From NCBI GenBank assembly GCA_022842885.1, contig JALHOR010000009.1, positions 34,514 to 98,513 of the forward strand: 64,000 bases of DNA, in the 5' to 3' direction. The notes beneath the pieces were generated by a model. That model saw only the letters and a program-made list of their open reading frames with translations. It made no database searches and was not told the DNA's origin. Below, in pieces: positions 1 to 9,220 of the stretch. A program made the position numbers and the translations under genes. Origin of the DNA: Anaerolineae bacterium. GTDB lineage: Bacteria; Chloroflexota; Anaerolineae; Aggregatilineales; Phototrophicaceae. The first letter of the stretch is position 1. Each line of letters starts with the position of its first letter.

Positions 1-1215
1 CAAGACGACGTATTAATTATTGGTGCGGGTCCGGCGGGCATTGCCAGTGCCTATGCGCTGCAACAAGCCGGAATTCGTTATCTCATGGTAGACCGGGCAG
101 ACCGCCCCGGCATCACTTGGGATAGTTTGTATCCTTCTCTCACGTTGAATACCAGCCGCTTTTATTCGCACATGCCCGGCTTGCGTTTTCCGTTATCGTA
201 TGGTTTTTTCCCCACTGCCAAACAATATTATGCCTATCTGCGTCAATTCGTGGCGCGGCATCACTTTAATATTCAGTTGAATACCGAAGTCTACAGCGTT
301 ACGCCAGAGGGTAATTATTGGCGCGTAGAAATGGCTACGGGCGTGTATCTATATAAAGCCATTATTTCAGCAACGGGCATTTTTGGTAGTCCGGTCATGC
401 CGGATATTCCCGGTATGGCAATGTTTGCTGGAAACCTGTATCACGCCCATGATTTTTCTGACCCAGCACAAGTCAAAAATCAGCGTGTTTTAGTCGTGGG
501 TAGTGGTCCCAGCGGCGTAGATATTGCGGTGGCGGCGGGCGATGTGGCAAATTCAGTGAGTATTGCTATTCGCAGCGGTATCACGCTCAAACGACGCTAT
601 CCGTTTGGGCTACCATCCCATTTTTGGATGATGTTGGGGCTGCTGCTGCCGGAAAAGTGGTGCAATCGCTTGATGAAATTGGTTGGCAAGCAAGGGTATC
701 CTGACCAAGAAAAATATCATCTCAAAAAACCTGCACCCGGCGCAGGCGGCATTACAGCTTATCAGGGTCCTGAACTACTCAACGCCGTGAAAAAAGGTAC
801 AGTAACACCTGTTCCCGCGCCAGTTCAGTTTGATGCCGGAGGCGCGACACTTGCCGATGGGAGTTATCAGGCATTTGATACTGTAATTATGGCAACGGGC
901 TATGTGCCTGTTTTGCATCAATATCTCAAAATTGAGATGCAGTACAGCGATAGTTTTTGGGAAGCGCCTGCCCCCTGCGAATGGGAGATTGGACCCAATG
1001 GTCAGCGTGGTTTTCCATTGTTGGATAGAAACCAGCACCCCAATGGGCGGCAAGTCTTGGGCTACCCCGGATTATTCATTGTGGGCGTGTATTATAAAGG
1101 CAAAGGTGCGATGCATAATATGAACATTGAAGCCGCCATCGTCGCGCAACAAATCCGTGACTATCTCGCGGATTTCCCGGCAGAAAAACAATTGGAAGTT
1201 GAACGTATAGTATGA
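1..1215 (+). CDS. Flavin-containing monooxygenase (class B), 5'-truncated by window edge
   Basis: The frame is open from base 1, so the true start lies outside the window; 404 residues are visible. The fragment begins inside the N-terminal FAD Rossmann motif (GAGPAG at about residues 9-14). A second dinucleotide motif, GSGPSG, lies at about 167-172 and should bind NADPH. Between them is the class B signature F-x-G-x3-H-x4-F (FAGNLYHAHDF, about 142-152), plus the ATG-containing strands ATGIFG and IMATGY. The family (FMO/Baeyer-Villiger type) uses NADPH and O2 to oxygenate heteroatoms or ketones in the cytoplasm. The substrate cannot be told from sequence. It ends 36 bp before a perfect palindrome, so it is probably the last gene of its unit. 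Confidence 0.85.
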   Translation, partial: QDDVLIIGAGPAGIASAYALQQAGIRYLMVDRADRPGITWDSLYPSLTLNTSRFYSHMPGLRFPLSYGFFPTAKQYYAYLRQFVARHHFNIQLNTEVYSVTPEGNYWRVEMATGVYLYKAIISATGIFGSPVMPDIPGMAMFAGNLYHAHDFSDPAQVKNQRVLVVGSGPSGVDIAVAAGDVANSVSIAIRSGITLKRRYPFGLPSHFWMMLGLLLPEKWCNRLMKLVGKQGYPDQEKYHLKKPAPGAGGITAYQGPELLNAVKKGTVTPVPAPVQFDAGGATLADGSYQAFDTVIMATGYVPVLHQYLKIEMQYSDSFWEAPAPCEWEIGPNGQRGFPLLDRNQHPNGRQVLGYPGLFIVGVYYKGKGAMHNMNIEAAIVAQQIRDYLADFPAEKQLEVERIV

Positions 1216-1250
1216 AAAATCAGGCTCATGTTCAATATAGGGAATTTTTC

Positions 1251-1278
1251 GTAGTGTCGAGGCATGCCTCGACACTAC
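1251..1278. repeat. 28-bp perfect palindrome
   Basis: The left arm GTAGTGTCGAGGCA is followed without spacer by its exact reverse complement, giving a 28-base perfect palindrome centred on GGCATGCC. It sits between the monooxygenase stop and the next gene. It has no T-run on either strand, so it looks like a short dispersed palindromic repeat or a transcript-end hairpin rather than a canonical terminator. I saw no second copy in this window. Confidence 0.8.
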
Positions 1279-1362
1279 AACGACAAGTTATTTACACAAG
1301 CTGGGCATGAACCCAAAATTACGTTTTATCGTTATCAATCCGCTAGGGAAATCATACCGCCT

Positions 1363-2397
1363 ATGACCAGTATTGTTCCTGTTGTTCCTAATTCGCCGCT
1401 GCATTTCATCCTAAAAACAATGTGGATCACCTTCAGAACATTAGTTGATTCGTATGGTTTGAGCGTATCCGGTTTTTTGGTGCTGCGCGTGGTGATTGGC
1501 GAAACATTTATCTGGATTGCGTTTTTTAATACTTTCGCGCATCTATTGTGGCTTCCGGCATTGTTTTTGCTGCCCATGTTTTTGCTGCTGCGCCAATGGC
1601 GGACAGTGATGTTATTAGGGCTGCCTGTCGTGGCATTCATTATCACCTATGGCGGGCAGTTCGTTCCACGCACAGTTACACCGCTGGAGAACGCCAAGAC
1701 ATTTTCGCTGCTGAGTTACAATTTGCTTGCCAGCGGCGCACCGCCCGAACAACGGCTTGCCATAATTCGGGATATGAACGCCGATATTGTGGCATTGCAA
1801 GAGGTGAGTGTTGACGTGGCAAATGCCATCCAGCGCGATTTGGCAGATTTGTATCCGCATATGGCGCTGCATCCAGTGGCAACACAAGGCACTGCCGGGC
1901 AAGGCATCCTGAGTCGTTATTCAATTTTAGAAGATGAATTTTGGCGTTATGACTGGTTGTATGTCCCATTAGGTCATCAGCGTGTCGTCATAGATATGGA
2001 TAGCACGCCGATAACGCTCTACAACCTGCATCCCACGCACCCCGGTATGGCAGCACCAGATACATTTTTTGACCCACGCCAACGCAGCCGCGAAATCGGT
2101 GAATTGCTAACGCGCATCCACAACGAAAGTGGCGCAATCATGTTAGTAGGTGATTTTAATATGCCCGATTTATCCGATGATTATGCCCGAATTACCCAAC
2201 ATTTTGGGGATGCTTATCGGGCAGTCGGTTGGGGTATGGGTTGGACATTTCGGAGTCGGTTGCCATTGCCGCTGTTACGCTTGGATTATGTGTTTTACAG
2301 CCCGCATTTTCAGCCTATCAGCGCCGCTGTCGGTGACAATGGGGGCAGTGACCATGCCGCATTGTGGGTAGAAATGGCGCTCATCGGCAACGAATAA
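1363..2397 (+). CDS. Membrane-anchored endonuclease/exonuclease/phosphatase (EEP) family protein
   Basis: The protein has 344 residues. Two or three hydrophobic segments at the N-terminus (about residues 30-100) are followed by an EEP fold. Visible motifs are SYNLL (Asn), ALQEV (catalytic Glu), GDFNMP (Asp/Asn), LDYVFYS and the terminal SDH. The full set of metal and catalytic residues is present, so the enzyme is probably active on a phosphodiester or phosphomonoester. The layout resembles other bacterial membrane-anchored EEP proteins whose substrate is unknown. I chose ATG 1363 because an in-frame start at 1264 lies inside the 28-bp palindrome; ATG 1420 is also possible. DNase, sphingomyelinase-like or other phosphatase activity cannot be separated by sequence. 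Confidence 0.8.
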   Translation: MTSIVPVVPNSPLHFILKTMWITFRTLVDSYGLSVSGFLVLRVVIGETFIWIAFFNTFAHLLWLPALFLLPMFLLLRQWRTVMLLGLPVVAFIITYGGQFVPRTVTPLENAKTFSLLSYNLLASGAPPEQRLAIIRDMNADIVALQEVSVDVANAIQRDLADLYPHMALHPVATQGTAGQGILSRYSILEDEFWRYDWLYVPLGHQRVVIDMDSTPITLYNLHPTHPGMAAPDTFFDPRQRSREIGELLTRIHNESGAIMLVGDFNMPDLSDDYARITQHFGDAYRAVGWGMGWTFRSRLPLPLLRLDYVFYSPHFQPISAAVGDNGGSDHAALWVEMALIGNE

Positions 2398-2417
2398 TCG
2401 CGGCATAGTTTTTCGTG

Positions 2418-2449
2418 TTGCGCGGCGCGGGTCATTTTTGAACTATAAT
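2418..2449 (+). promoter_or_regulatory. Candidate sigma-70-type promoter
   Basis: A perfect TATAAT at 2444-2449 lies 29 bp before the ATG at 2478. A weak -35 (TTGCGC, 2418-2423) lies 20 bp upstream, which is longer than ideal. The sequence just after the -10 (GAGCATAA) resembles that of the promoter at 2974 (GAACATAA). Confidence 0.4.
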
Positions 2450-2477
2450 GAGCATAAAAACAACAGGATACACCAAG

Positions 2478-2888
2478 ATGAGTCACGCGACGATTGTTTT
2501 GACATTGCCGGAAGAAGTGGTACAGAAATTTCGCCAAAAAGCCGCCGAAGGACAGCGCACTGTGGAAGAAATTATGGTCGAAACGCTGATGAGTTATCAA
2601 CCGGAAGCCGATGATTATGAGACCTTGTTGGCACCGTTGGCAAATTATACCGATGAGCAGTTGTGGGCTGTGGTCAATACAACACTGACAGTATCCGAAA
2701 AATCGCGCTATGAAAACTTAGTAGACACACGTCGAAAAGGTGTGGTTTCTGAACAAGAGCAGCAGGAAATAAACCAGTTTGTCAATAAGATTGAGATGCA
2801 AATGCTTTTTCGTTCAGAGGCATTAGTTTTATTAAAAGAACGCGGACACACTACCTATGCCTATCTGAACGATGACAAGACTCCGTAA
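2478..2888 (+). CDS. Small soluble protein of unknown function
   Basis: The protein has 136 residues, with no signal peptide or membrane segment. The N-terminus (ATIVLTLPEEVVQKFRQKA) resembles a ribbon-helix-helix strand-helix unit of the type seen in antitoxins and plasmid regulators. The rest is predicted helical and charged, including a QQEINQFVNKIE stretch. ATG 2478 is preferred because it follows AACAGGA (2462-2468), while the longer in-frame start at 2448 overlaps the apparent -10 box. No toxin-like partner is adjacent: the upstream gene is an EEP hydrolase and the downstream one a VIT-VWA protein. A DNA-binding role is a guess based on the first 25 residues. Confidence 0.65.
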   Translation: MSHATIVLTLPEEVVQKFRQKAAEGQRTVEEIMVETLMSYQPEADDYETLLAPLANYTDEQLWAVVNTTLTVSEKSRYENLVDTRRKGVVSEQEQQEINQFVNKIEMQMLFRSEALVLLKERGHTTYAYLNDDKTP

Positions 2889-2960
2889 ACTTCAATTCCC
2901 CTATTCAGAAATTTTTCAGAATTTTTCAGCTATCCAATAGTCCCGTCCAGAGTATTACAC

Positions 2961-2984
2961 TGTTCATTTCTTCTATAATGAACA
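2961..2984 (+). promoter_or_regulatory. Inverted repeat over a TATAAT -10 box
   Basis: TGTTCATT (2961-2968) and its exact reverse complement AATGAACA (2977-2984) are separated by 8 bp. A perfect TATAAT (2974-2979) overlaps the right arm. This is upstream of the VIT-VWA gene (ATG 3015) and is a plausible operator overlapping the promoter. No convincing -35 is visible. Confidence 0.45.
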
Positions 2985-3014
2985 TAACATAAATTCATGT
3001 GGAGATTCTGGTTG

Positions 3015-5747
3015 ATGAATGCGTTAGAGGATTTAAAACTGGGGACACTGCTTATCATTCGGGAAGAAGCCGATTCTTCGCCGTTGCCGCTGGAAGATAC
3101 CGCCGTATCGGGTGAGGTCATGGGCGCGATGGCGCATATCACTGTCACCCAACGCTTTGGCAATCCCTTTAAAATGCCGATTGAATTAGAGTATTTATTC
3201 CCATTGCCCCATCATGCTGCTGTCATAGATTATGAAATCACCATCGGCACGCGCACAATAAAAGCCAATATCAAAGAAATTGAAACGGCACAGCGGGCAT
3301 ATCGCCAAGCGGTGAGCGAAGGTAAACGCGCCAGTTTGTTGGAACAACGTCGCCCGAATTTATTCTCGATTCGTGTCGGCAATGTGCAGCCCGGCGAAAA
3401 TATCATCACCAAATTGCGCTACGAAGAACGCCTGAAATATGATGACAATGCCTATGAATTTGTCTTTCCAATGGGAATCACACCCCGTTATCACTCGCCT
3501 ACTGAAAATCCTGACTCAGCGAAAGCCACCGACGCCCCTTTAGCACTAGACGAAAATAAGATCGCCCCAGTCAGCCTTGACTTGACGATAGATGCAGGTG
3601 TGGCGGTCATGAATACCACCAGTCGCACTCACAAAATTGACCTGATACAAAGACGCGCTCATCAGTTTGGTGTCAAACTCATTGGTCGGAACATTCCCAA
3701 CAAAGATTTTGTGCTGCGGTACGAAGTTGCCCAAGATGCTGTTCAAACGGCGGTCTGGAGCAGCAAAGACGATGATGCTGATACTGCCGTCGTCACGATT
3801 TTACCGCCGCGTTTAGATTTAACTACCGAACCATTGCCACGAGAATTTATCTTCGTGATAGACCGGTCTGGTTCGATGAGTGGCGCACCCATCACCCAAG
3901 CCAAAAATGCGCTGCAAGCCTGTTTACGGGCATTGGGCAGCGGCGATACTTTCATGATTTTGGCGTTTGATGACCAACTGGATTGGATGGCACGCGAGGC
4001 TTATCCTATCACTCAAGCCAATGTGGAAGCTGCCGAAACATGGTTAGCGCAAATAGGCGCTCGTGGTGGCACAGAAATCATGCCCGCCATTAATTCGGCA
4101 TTATTGACGCCCATAGACAAAGAGCGAATGCGTTATGTCGTGTTTTTGACCGATGGCGCGGTTTCTGCCGATGAGAAAGCTATCCGCAGCATTGCCCAAC
4201 AGCGCGGCACTGCCCGCATTTTTACGTTTGGCATTGGTCCCTCAGTCAACCGTTTTTTGCTGGATAAGATGGCACAGATGGGGCGTGGCACAGCGGAATT
4301 TTTGGGCGCACACGATGACATCGAAAAAGCCCTCACGCGCTTTCAGGATAAAGTCAGTTATCCGGCGTTATTGGATGTGGCACTTACTTGGGAAAATGCC
4401 GAAGCGTGGGATACCTACCCGGAAACACTCCCGGATTTATATGCCGGGCAACCCTTAGAAATTGTCACTCGCTATAAACGACAAGGCGCAACCCGGCTCA
4501 CTTTGACAGGCAAATTGGCGAACCAATCCTTTGCCATGACACTGCCGCTGCCCCCCGCCACCGAAAGCAACCCTACGTTAAAACGCATTCATGCCCGCGC
4601 CCGCATTGAATCGCTCTTAGACCAACGGCGAGTCGGGGGCGATGCCGAAAAAATTCGCCAGCAAGTGATTTCGTTGGCGCTGGAACACCGCATTGTCACG
4701 CCATTTACGGCATTTGTCGCCATTGATAGCGAAGTTGCCAGCACCGAACAAGCGCAGCAGATTCGGGTCTCGGTGCCATTGCCGGAAGGCTTGGATTTGG
4801 CGGGATTCGTGGGCGGTGCGCCCGGTGGTGGTGTAAATACTGGCACTCACTTTGGGCTTTCAGGGAGTGTTGCCTACGCTAGTATGGCAGCACCCGCCGC
4901 GCCCATGAAAAGAATGGTTTCGCGGCAGCGGCAAGAAACTGACGAAGAAGAGAATAGAAAAATGGGCGGTGGCGATTTCTTTATGGGCGCAGAACCTGAT
5001 TTAGTACCACGATGGGGGACAGCGCGAATGGCAGATGCTGAACCTGATTTTACGGCAATGAGTGACGAAGAATTGGGCGATTGGCTGAGTGAAAATGCAC
5101 AGCAAGACTCACGTTATCAGGGTCAACAATCTATTGTGCCGCCGCGCAAATTATCGAAAGCATTGCAAGAAATAGCAAAACGCCCAAGTTTCCAACAAGC
5201 ACGCGACATATCAACACCCCCAAGTTTTCAACAAGAACGCGAAGTTGCCAAACCAGAAGGCACACCTATCAGCATCGAAGAATCGCTCAAAGTGTTGGCA
5301 CGCACGCAAAATATCAATGGCAGTTGGGCAGACCATATCGAGATGACAGCGGCGGCATTGTTGGCATTCGTCCGCGCCGGGCATACCACCCGCAGTGGCG
5401 ATTATCGGCGGCAGGTGAGCAAAGCCATGACGTGGTTATTCGCGCAACTTAATACTACGGGATTTGCTTTATTTGCGGCAGTTCGCGCCTTAGATGAACT
5501 TCATGCCGCGTCTGGGGATGGGGCTGTGCCGGAGGATATTCGCCAGAAAATGCCTGCGCCTGCCACTGATGCTGAACGTGCTGCGGCTGGCGTTACATCG
5601 CTGACACTGCCAGAGCAAATCACGACGCTGGATGATATGCGCTTGATAGCGTTGTTACAGGGCAATCCGGTGATGCCCACTGGACTTTTAAGCAGCGATG
5701 CCGATTTAGGGCGGGCTTGGCAAGCGGTCGGCAAGCCCAAAGCCTAA
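3015..5747 (+). CDS. VIT and VWA domain protein with C-terminal toroid-like helical domain
   Basis: The protein has 910 residues. An N-terminal VIT (inter-alpha-trypsin inhibitor type) domain spans about residues 15-165, with the typical RYEERLKYDDNAYEFVFP region. A VWA domain starts near 277 with an intact MIDAS, DRSGSMS at 283-289 (DxSxS). A low-complexity segment follows at about 600-745. The last 160 residues contain IEESLKVLARTQ, INGSW and IEMTAAALLAF (from 753), which resemble an alpha/alpha-toroid repeat of the squalene-cyclase or complement-TED kind. No clear signal peptide is seen, so the location is uncertain. ATG 3015 follows GGAGA (3001-3005) at good spacing; an earlier in-frame ATG at 2997 lacks this. 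The family is usually linked to extracellular or membrane-associated adhesion, but no ligand can be named. Confidence 0.8.
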   Translation: MNALEDLKLGTLLIIREEADSSPLPLEDTAVSGEVMGAMAHITVTQRFGNPFKMPIELEYLFPLPHHAAVIDYEITIGTRTIKANIKEIETAQRAYRQAVSEGKRASLLEQRRPNLFSIRVGNVQPGENIITKLRYEERLKYDDNAYEFVFPMGITPRYHSPTENPDSAKATDAPLALDENKIAPVSLDLTIDAGVAVMNTTSRTHKIDLIQRRAHQFGVKLIGRNIPNKDFVLRYEVAQDAVQTAVWSSKDDDADTAVVTILPPRLDLTTEPLPREFIFVIDRSGSMSGAPITQAKNALQACLRALGSGDTFMILAFDDQLDWMAREAYPITQANVEAAETWLAQIGARGGTEIMPAINSALLTPIDKERMRYVVFLTDGAVSADEKAIRSIAQQRGTARIFTFGIGPSVNRFLLDKMAQMGRGTAEFLGAHDDIEKALTRFQDKVSYPALLDVALTWENAEAWDTYPETLPDLYAGQPLEIVTRYKRQGATRLTLTGKLANQSFAMTLPLPPATESNPTLKRIHARARIESLLDQRRVGGDAEKIRQQVISLALEHRIVTPFTAFVAIDSEVASTEQAQQIRVSVPLPEGLDLAGFVGGAPGGGVNTGTHFGLSGSVAYASMAAPAAPMKRMVSRQRQETDEEENRKMGGGDFFMGAEPDLVPRWGTARMADAEPDFTAMSDEELGDWLSENAQQDSRYQGQQSIVPPRKLSKALQEIAKRPSFQQARDISTPPSFQQEREVAKPEGTPISIEESLKVLARTQNINGSWADHIEMTAAALLAFVRAGHTTRSGDYRRQVSKAMTWLFAQLNTTGFALFAAVRALDELHAASGDGAVPEDIRQKMPAPATDAERAAAGVTSLTLPEQITTLDDMRLIALLQGNPVMPTGLLSSDADLGRAWQAVGKPKA

Positions 5748-5760
5748 AATCAGATGAACC

Positions 5761-5802
5761 AGCGACGCCTTGTGCAAAAATAAGGCGTCGCTTAGGTATT
5801 TT
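5761..5802. terminator. Bidirectional terminator hairpin
   Basis: An 11-bp perfect stem AGCGACGCCTT (5761-5771) pairs with AAGGCGTCGCT (5782-5792) across a 10-nt loop. A T-rich stretch (TATTTT) follows on the plus strand. It lies between the convergent VIT-VWA and GIN-domain genes and probably ends both transcripts. Confidence 0.75.
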
Positions 5803-5808
5803 CAATCA

Positions 5809-6474
5809 TTATTGCATCGGCTTAATTTCCCCAATGCCGCTGATGTTCTGGCGAATTTCTGGTGAACCATTGTAGAAAACGGTGCCTGCGCCGCTAATAG
5901 TCACATCTAGCAATTCATTGGCACTCACCCGCGCTGACCCTGCACCACTCATATTAATCGTCGTGCGCTGCGTAATGAGTTGGCTGGTATCAAAACTCCC
6001 GGCACCACTGATGGTGATATTTAATTCAGTGGCAGTCCCACTCAGCAGGAAACTCCCACCGCCACTGACATTGAGCGCCAATTTTTCAATCATCAAATTA
6101 TCGCCCATCACATTGGCTGTACCGGATACGGTGATAGCGGTGATATTGGGAAGCGTCAGAGTATAGGTGATGGCTTGGGTGGGCAGCAGCGTCGTATTCT
6201 GGCGCACACGCAGGTAGAGCGTGTCACCTTCTATCACACTTTCCAAGTAGGGCAGCAAATTATCCTCAGCATCAATCGAAAGGGCAGCGGGTTCGCCTTG
6301 CGTCAGGAGAACATCACCCATGCCACTCAAATTAATGGCAGTAAAAGTACTTACTTCGCGGACTTCAGTCTTGAGCGTGCCAGAGCCGGTAACAGCCGTG
6401 ACATTCACTGTTGTGCCGCACGCTGCTAACACTATCATCAGCACGACCAACGTTGTATAACGCAGAAATTTCAT
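5809..6474 (-). CDS. GIN-domain (DUF2807) lipoprotein
   Basis: The protein has 221 residues. The N-terminus MKFLRYTTLVVLMIVLAAC is a lipoprotein signal with the lipobox LAAC, so the mature protein should be lipid-anchored outside the cytoplasm. The rest is built of repeating beta-strand units rich in Ser/Thr/Gly (for example ITISGAGSFDTS and VTISGAGTVFYNG), typical of the GIN head domain, a right-handed beta-helix. The family is common as single lipoproteins; its role is not established, with adhesion-like or envelope roles proposed. It starts 206 bp from the divergent penicillin-binding protein gene. Confidence 0.85.
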   Translation of the reverse strand: MKFLRYTTLVVLMIVLAACGTTVNVTAVTGSGTLKTEVREVSTFTAINLSGMGDVLLTQGEPAALSIDAEDNLLPYLESVIEGDTLYLRVRQNTTLLPTQAITYTLTLPNITAITVSGTANVMGDNLMIEKLALNVSGGGSFLLSGTATELNITISGAGSFDTSQLITQRTTINMSGAGSARVSANELLDVTISGAGTVFYNGSPEIRQNISGIGEIKPMQ

Positions 6475-6680
6475 TACTTTCCCCCAATTCTAAATAACAC
6501 TACTCTCTTAAGTATACGTTATTTTTGGCAGGGGAGTTGTGGTTTTTGCGAGCGGCATTACTTTTGGATAGTTTCAGGTAGAATCTTACAGCGTACCCCA
6601 ATCGTTGCATGAGCGTTCTGTAGAAGCGCCGCATATTCGTTTAGAATGAAGCATGACAACGATGCTTCAGGATAAAACAT

Positions 6681-9215
6681 ATGCACTTTTTGCAATCACT
6701 ACGCGCTTTTTGGTCACGCCGCAGCCGCACACAAAAAATTCTATTCGTGTTGGCGACGCTCGTTTTGTGCGTTGGTACATTTTTTTATAGCTGGATTTTT
6801 GCCGACTTGCCGCCGCTGGAAAATTTAGACGCGGGACTCGCGCTGCCCAGTACACGCATTTATGACCGCAACGGCAAATTGCTCTATGAAATTTTGCCCC
6901 CAGAGCAAGGGCGTAACCGCGCTTTGCCTTTAGATGCGATTCCTCAGCAATGCATCAATGCCGTGATTGCCACCGAAGACGCCAATTATTTTAATCATCC
7001 CGGCGTGGATGTGGTCGGCATTTTGCGTGCAATTTGGATTAATGTCCGGGGTGGCGAAGTCATCGCCGGCGGCAGCACCATCACGCAGCAAACCGCCCGT
7101 TTATTGTTATTAGACCCGGCGCAGCAGGCAGAACGTACTCTCCAGCGCAAACTGAAAGAGATGGTTTTGGCGCTGCGGCTGAATAGTTTGGGCAAAGACC
7201 ACATTCTGGCACTGTATCTGAATCAAGTCTATTTTGGCAATTTGGCTTACGGTATCGAAGCAGCAGCCCGCACGTATTTTCATAAATCCGCGCCGGAACT
7301 ATCGCTGCCTGAATGCGCCATGTTAGCGGGCATCATCCAGAATGCTGTTTTTAATGACCCACTGGCAAATCCCGAAGGCGCAACAGGACGGCAGGAAGTC
7401 GCGCTGAGGTTGATGGCACAGTCTGGTTATATCACCGCTATCGAAGCGGAAACTGCTAAACAAGACGAACTCCAATTTGGCGCAACCCCCTTCCCGATTG
7501 AAGCGCCGCATTTTGTGATGGCAGTCTGGAAACAATTGGAGCGCGATTATCCCGAACAATTGTATGGTGGCGGGCTAGAAGTGATTACGACGGTAGATTT
7601 AGATTGGCAAAATCTCGCCCAGCGCATTGTCCAACAGCAATTAGAGACATTGAATAATCCCCAATTTGGCACGCGCATTCCCGCCAATGCCCATAATGCT
7701 GCCCTCGTCGCCATAGACCCCTTCACCGGGCAAGTGCTGACAATGTTGGGCAGTCCTGATTATTTTGATGAAGACATAGATGGTGCGGTGAATGCCGCCC
7801 TCGCGTATCGGCAGCCCGGCAGCGCCCTTAAACCATTCACCTATGCGGCGGCTATGAATCCCGAACTGGCTAATCCCTATACTGCTGCAACCATGATGTT
7901 GGATGTGAAAACGCCATTTGTGACGCGTAAATTTGAAAGTTATGCCCCGGCAAATTTTGGCTTGGTCGAACATGGTCCCGTATTAGTCCGGGAGGCGTTG
8001 GCATCGTCTTATAATATTCCGGCGGTTGTCGCGCTCGATCATGTTGGCTTGGAAAATTTTATTGAATTTTTGGCGAATATTGGGCTAGAAAATTTGGCGC
8101 AGAACAGCGAAGTGGATTTGTCTATCACCTTGGGCGGCGGCGAAGTGCGCCTGATAGATTTGGCAAACGCCTATAGCATTTTTCCCAACGGGGGTTTTCT
8201 CGTAGACCCGGTGTATATCCTCAAAATTACGGATACACAGGGTAACATTTTGCATGAATACCAACCGCCGATTTTAGACCAGCGCGTGTTAGATGAACGC
8301 CTCGCTTACATCGTCACCGATATGTTGAGCGATAATATTGCCCGTATTCCCGCATTTGGCGCGAACAGTGCCTTGCAAATTGGGCGTCCAGCGGCAGCAA
8401 AGACGGGAACAACCACTGATTTCCGCGATAATTGGGTGATGGGGTATACGCCGAATCTGGTGGTGGGCGTGTGGGTGGGCAATGCGGATAATCAACCGAT
8501 GGAAGATGTGACGGGAGTCAGCGGCGCTGGTCCCATTTATAATGCCTTCATGCGGCGGGTTTTAGCTGGACAGCCAGAATTGGCATTTAGTGAACCGCCG
8601 GGCTTAATTCGTGTAGAAGTATGCGCCCTGAGTGGGTTGCTGCCTACGCCGCAATGCCCTTTACGCCGTGTCGAGGTTTTTATCCCCGGTACTGAACCCG
8701 CTGACTATGATACGTTCTATCAAGAATTTACGATTGATAAGCGCACCGGGTTACTTGCCGATGATACGACACCCTTTGAGCATCGCTTAGTGCAAACGTA
8801 TATCGTGCTGCCACAGGAGGCATGGGATTGGGCAGTTCGTAATGGCATTCGCCTTCCCCCGGAAAATGCCCCGGCGGTGCTGCCCGATTCCGACGAAGGG
8901 TTACGCTTGTTAGCCCCTGACCCACACACGATTTTTGAAATTTCGCCGCTTATCCCCATCGAATCACAGCGGATTAAACTTAGCGTCGGCGTGCCACCGG
9001 AAACCATCTCTATCACCTATTATCTCAATGATGTGCCGCTTGGCACTGTGGCTGAAGCGCCTTGGACATGGTGGTGGGTATTAGCGATAGGCGATTATGA
9101 ATTGGTGGCAGAAGCCACACTCGCGGACGGTACAACGCAGCGTACAAACCCTCTCATTTTTCGGGTTGTACCGCCGGATATACCGGAAGCGAAGACAGTT
9201 GAAATCGGGGGATAG
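6681..9215 (+). CDS. pbpC: Class A penicillin-binding protein, PBP1C-like
   Basis: The protein has 844 residues and is a bifunctional peptidoglycan synthase. It has a cytoplasmic Arg-rich start, one membrane segment (about 20-40), and a GT51 glycosyltransferase domain with catalytic TED at 98-100 and GGSTITQQ at 130-137. The transpeptidase domain carries SxxK (Ser381-Lys384), SxN (Ser443-Asn445) and KTGT at 574-577. After it, a Cys-containing ALSGLLPT segment and a terminal beta domain (about 750-835) match the C-terminal domain of PBP1C. All catalytic residues are present. ATG 6681 follows AGGA (6668-6671). The next gene starts 5 bp after the stop, so the two are almost surely co-transcribed. 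Confidence 0.93.
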   Translation: MHFLQSLRAFWSRRSRTQKILFVLATLVLCVGTFFYSWIFADLPPLENLDAGLALPSTRIYDRNGKLLYEILPPEQGRNRALPLDAIPQQCINAVIATEDANYFNHPGVDVVGILRAIWINVRGGEVIAGGSTITQQTARLLLLDPAQQAERTLQRKLKEMVLALRLNSLGKDHILALYLNQVYFGNLAYGIEAAARTYFHKSAPELSLPECAMLAGIIQNAVFNDPLANPEGATGRQEVALRLMAQSGYITAIEAETAKQDELQFGATPFPIEAPHFVMAVWKQLERDYPEQLYGGGLEVITTVDLDWQNLAQRIVQQQLETLNNPQFGTRIPANAHNAALVAIDPFTGQVLTMLGSPDYFDEDIDGAVNAALAYRQPGSALKPFTYAAAMNPELANPYTAATMMLDVKTPFVTRKFESYAPANFGLVEHGPVLVREALASSYNIPAVVALDHVGLENFIEFLANIGLENLAQNSEVDLSITLGGGEVRLIDLANAYSIFPNGGFLVDPVYILKITDTQGNILHEYQPPILDQRVLDERLAYIVTDMLSDNIARIPAFGANSALQIGRPAAAKTGTTTDFRDNWVMGYTPNLVVGVWVGNADNQPMEDVTGVSGAGPIYNAFMRRVLAGQPELAFSEPPGLIRVEVCALSGLLPTPQCPLRRVEVFIPGTEPADYDTFYQEFTIDKRTGLLADDTTPFEHRLVQTYIVLPQEAWDWAVRNGIRLPPENAPAVLPDSDEGLRLLAPDPHTIFEISPLIPIESQRIKLSVGVPPETISITYYLNDVPLGTVAEAPWTWWWVLAIGDYELVAEATLADGTTQRTNPLIFRVVPPDIPEAKTVEIGG

Positions 9216-9220
9216 ACTTT

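Noticed and set aside
1264..1362. Upstream extension of the EEP gene to the start at 1264
   Set aside because: The start lies inside the 28-bp palindrome and the added residues look like translated non-coding sequence.
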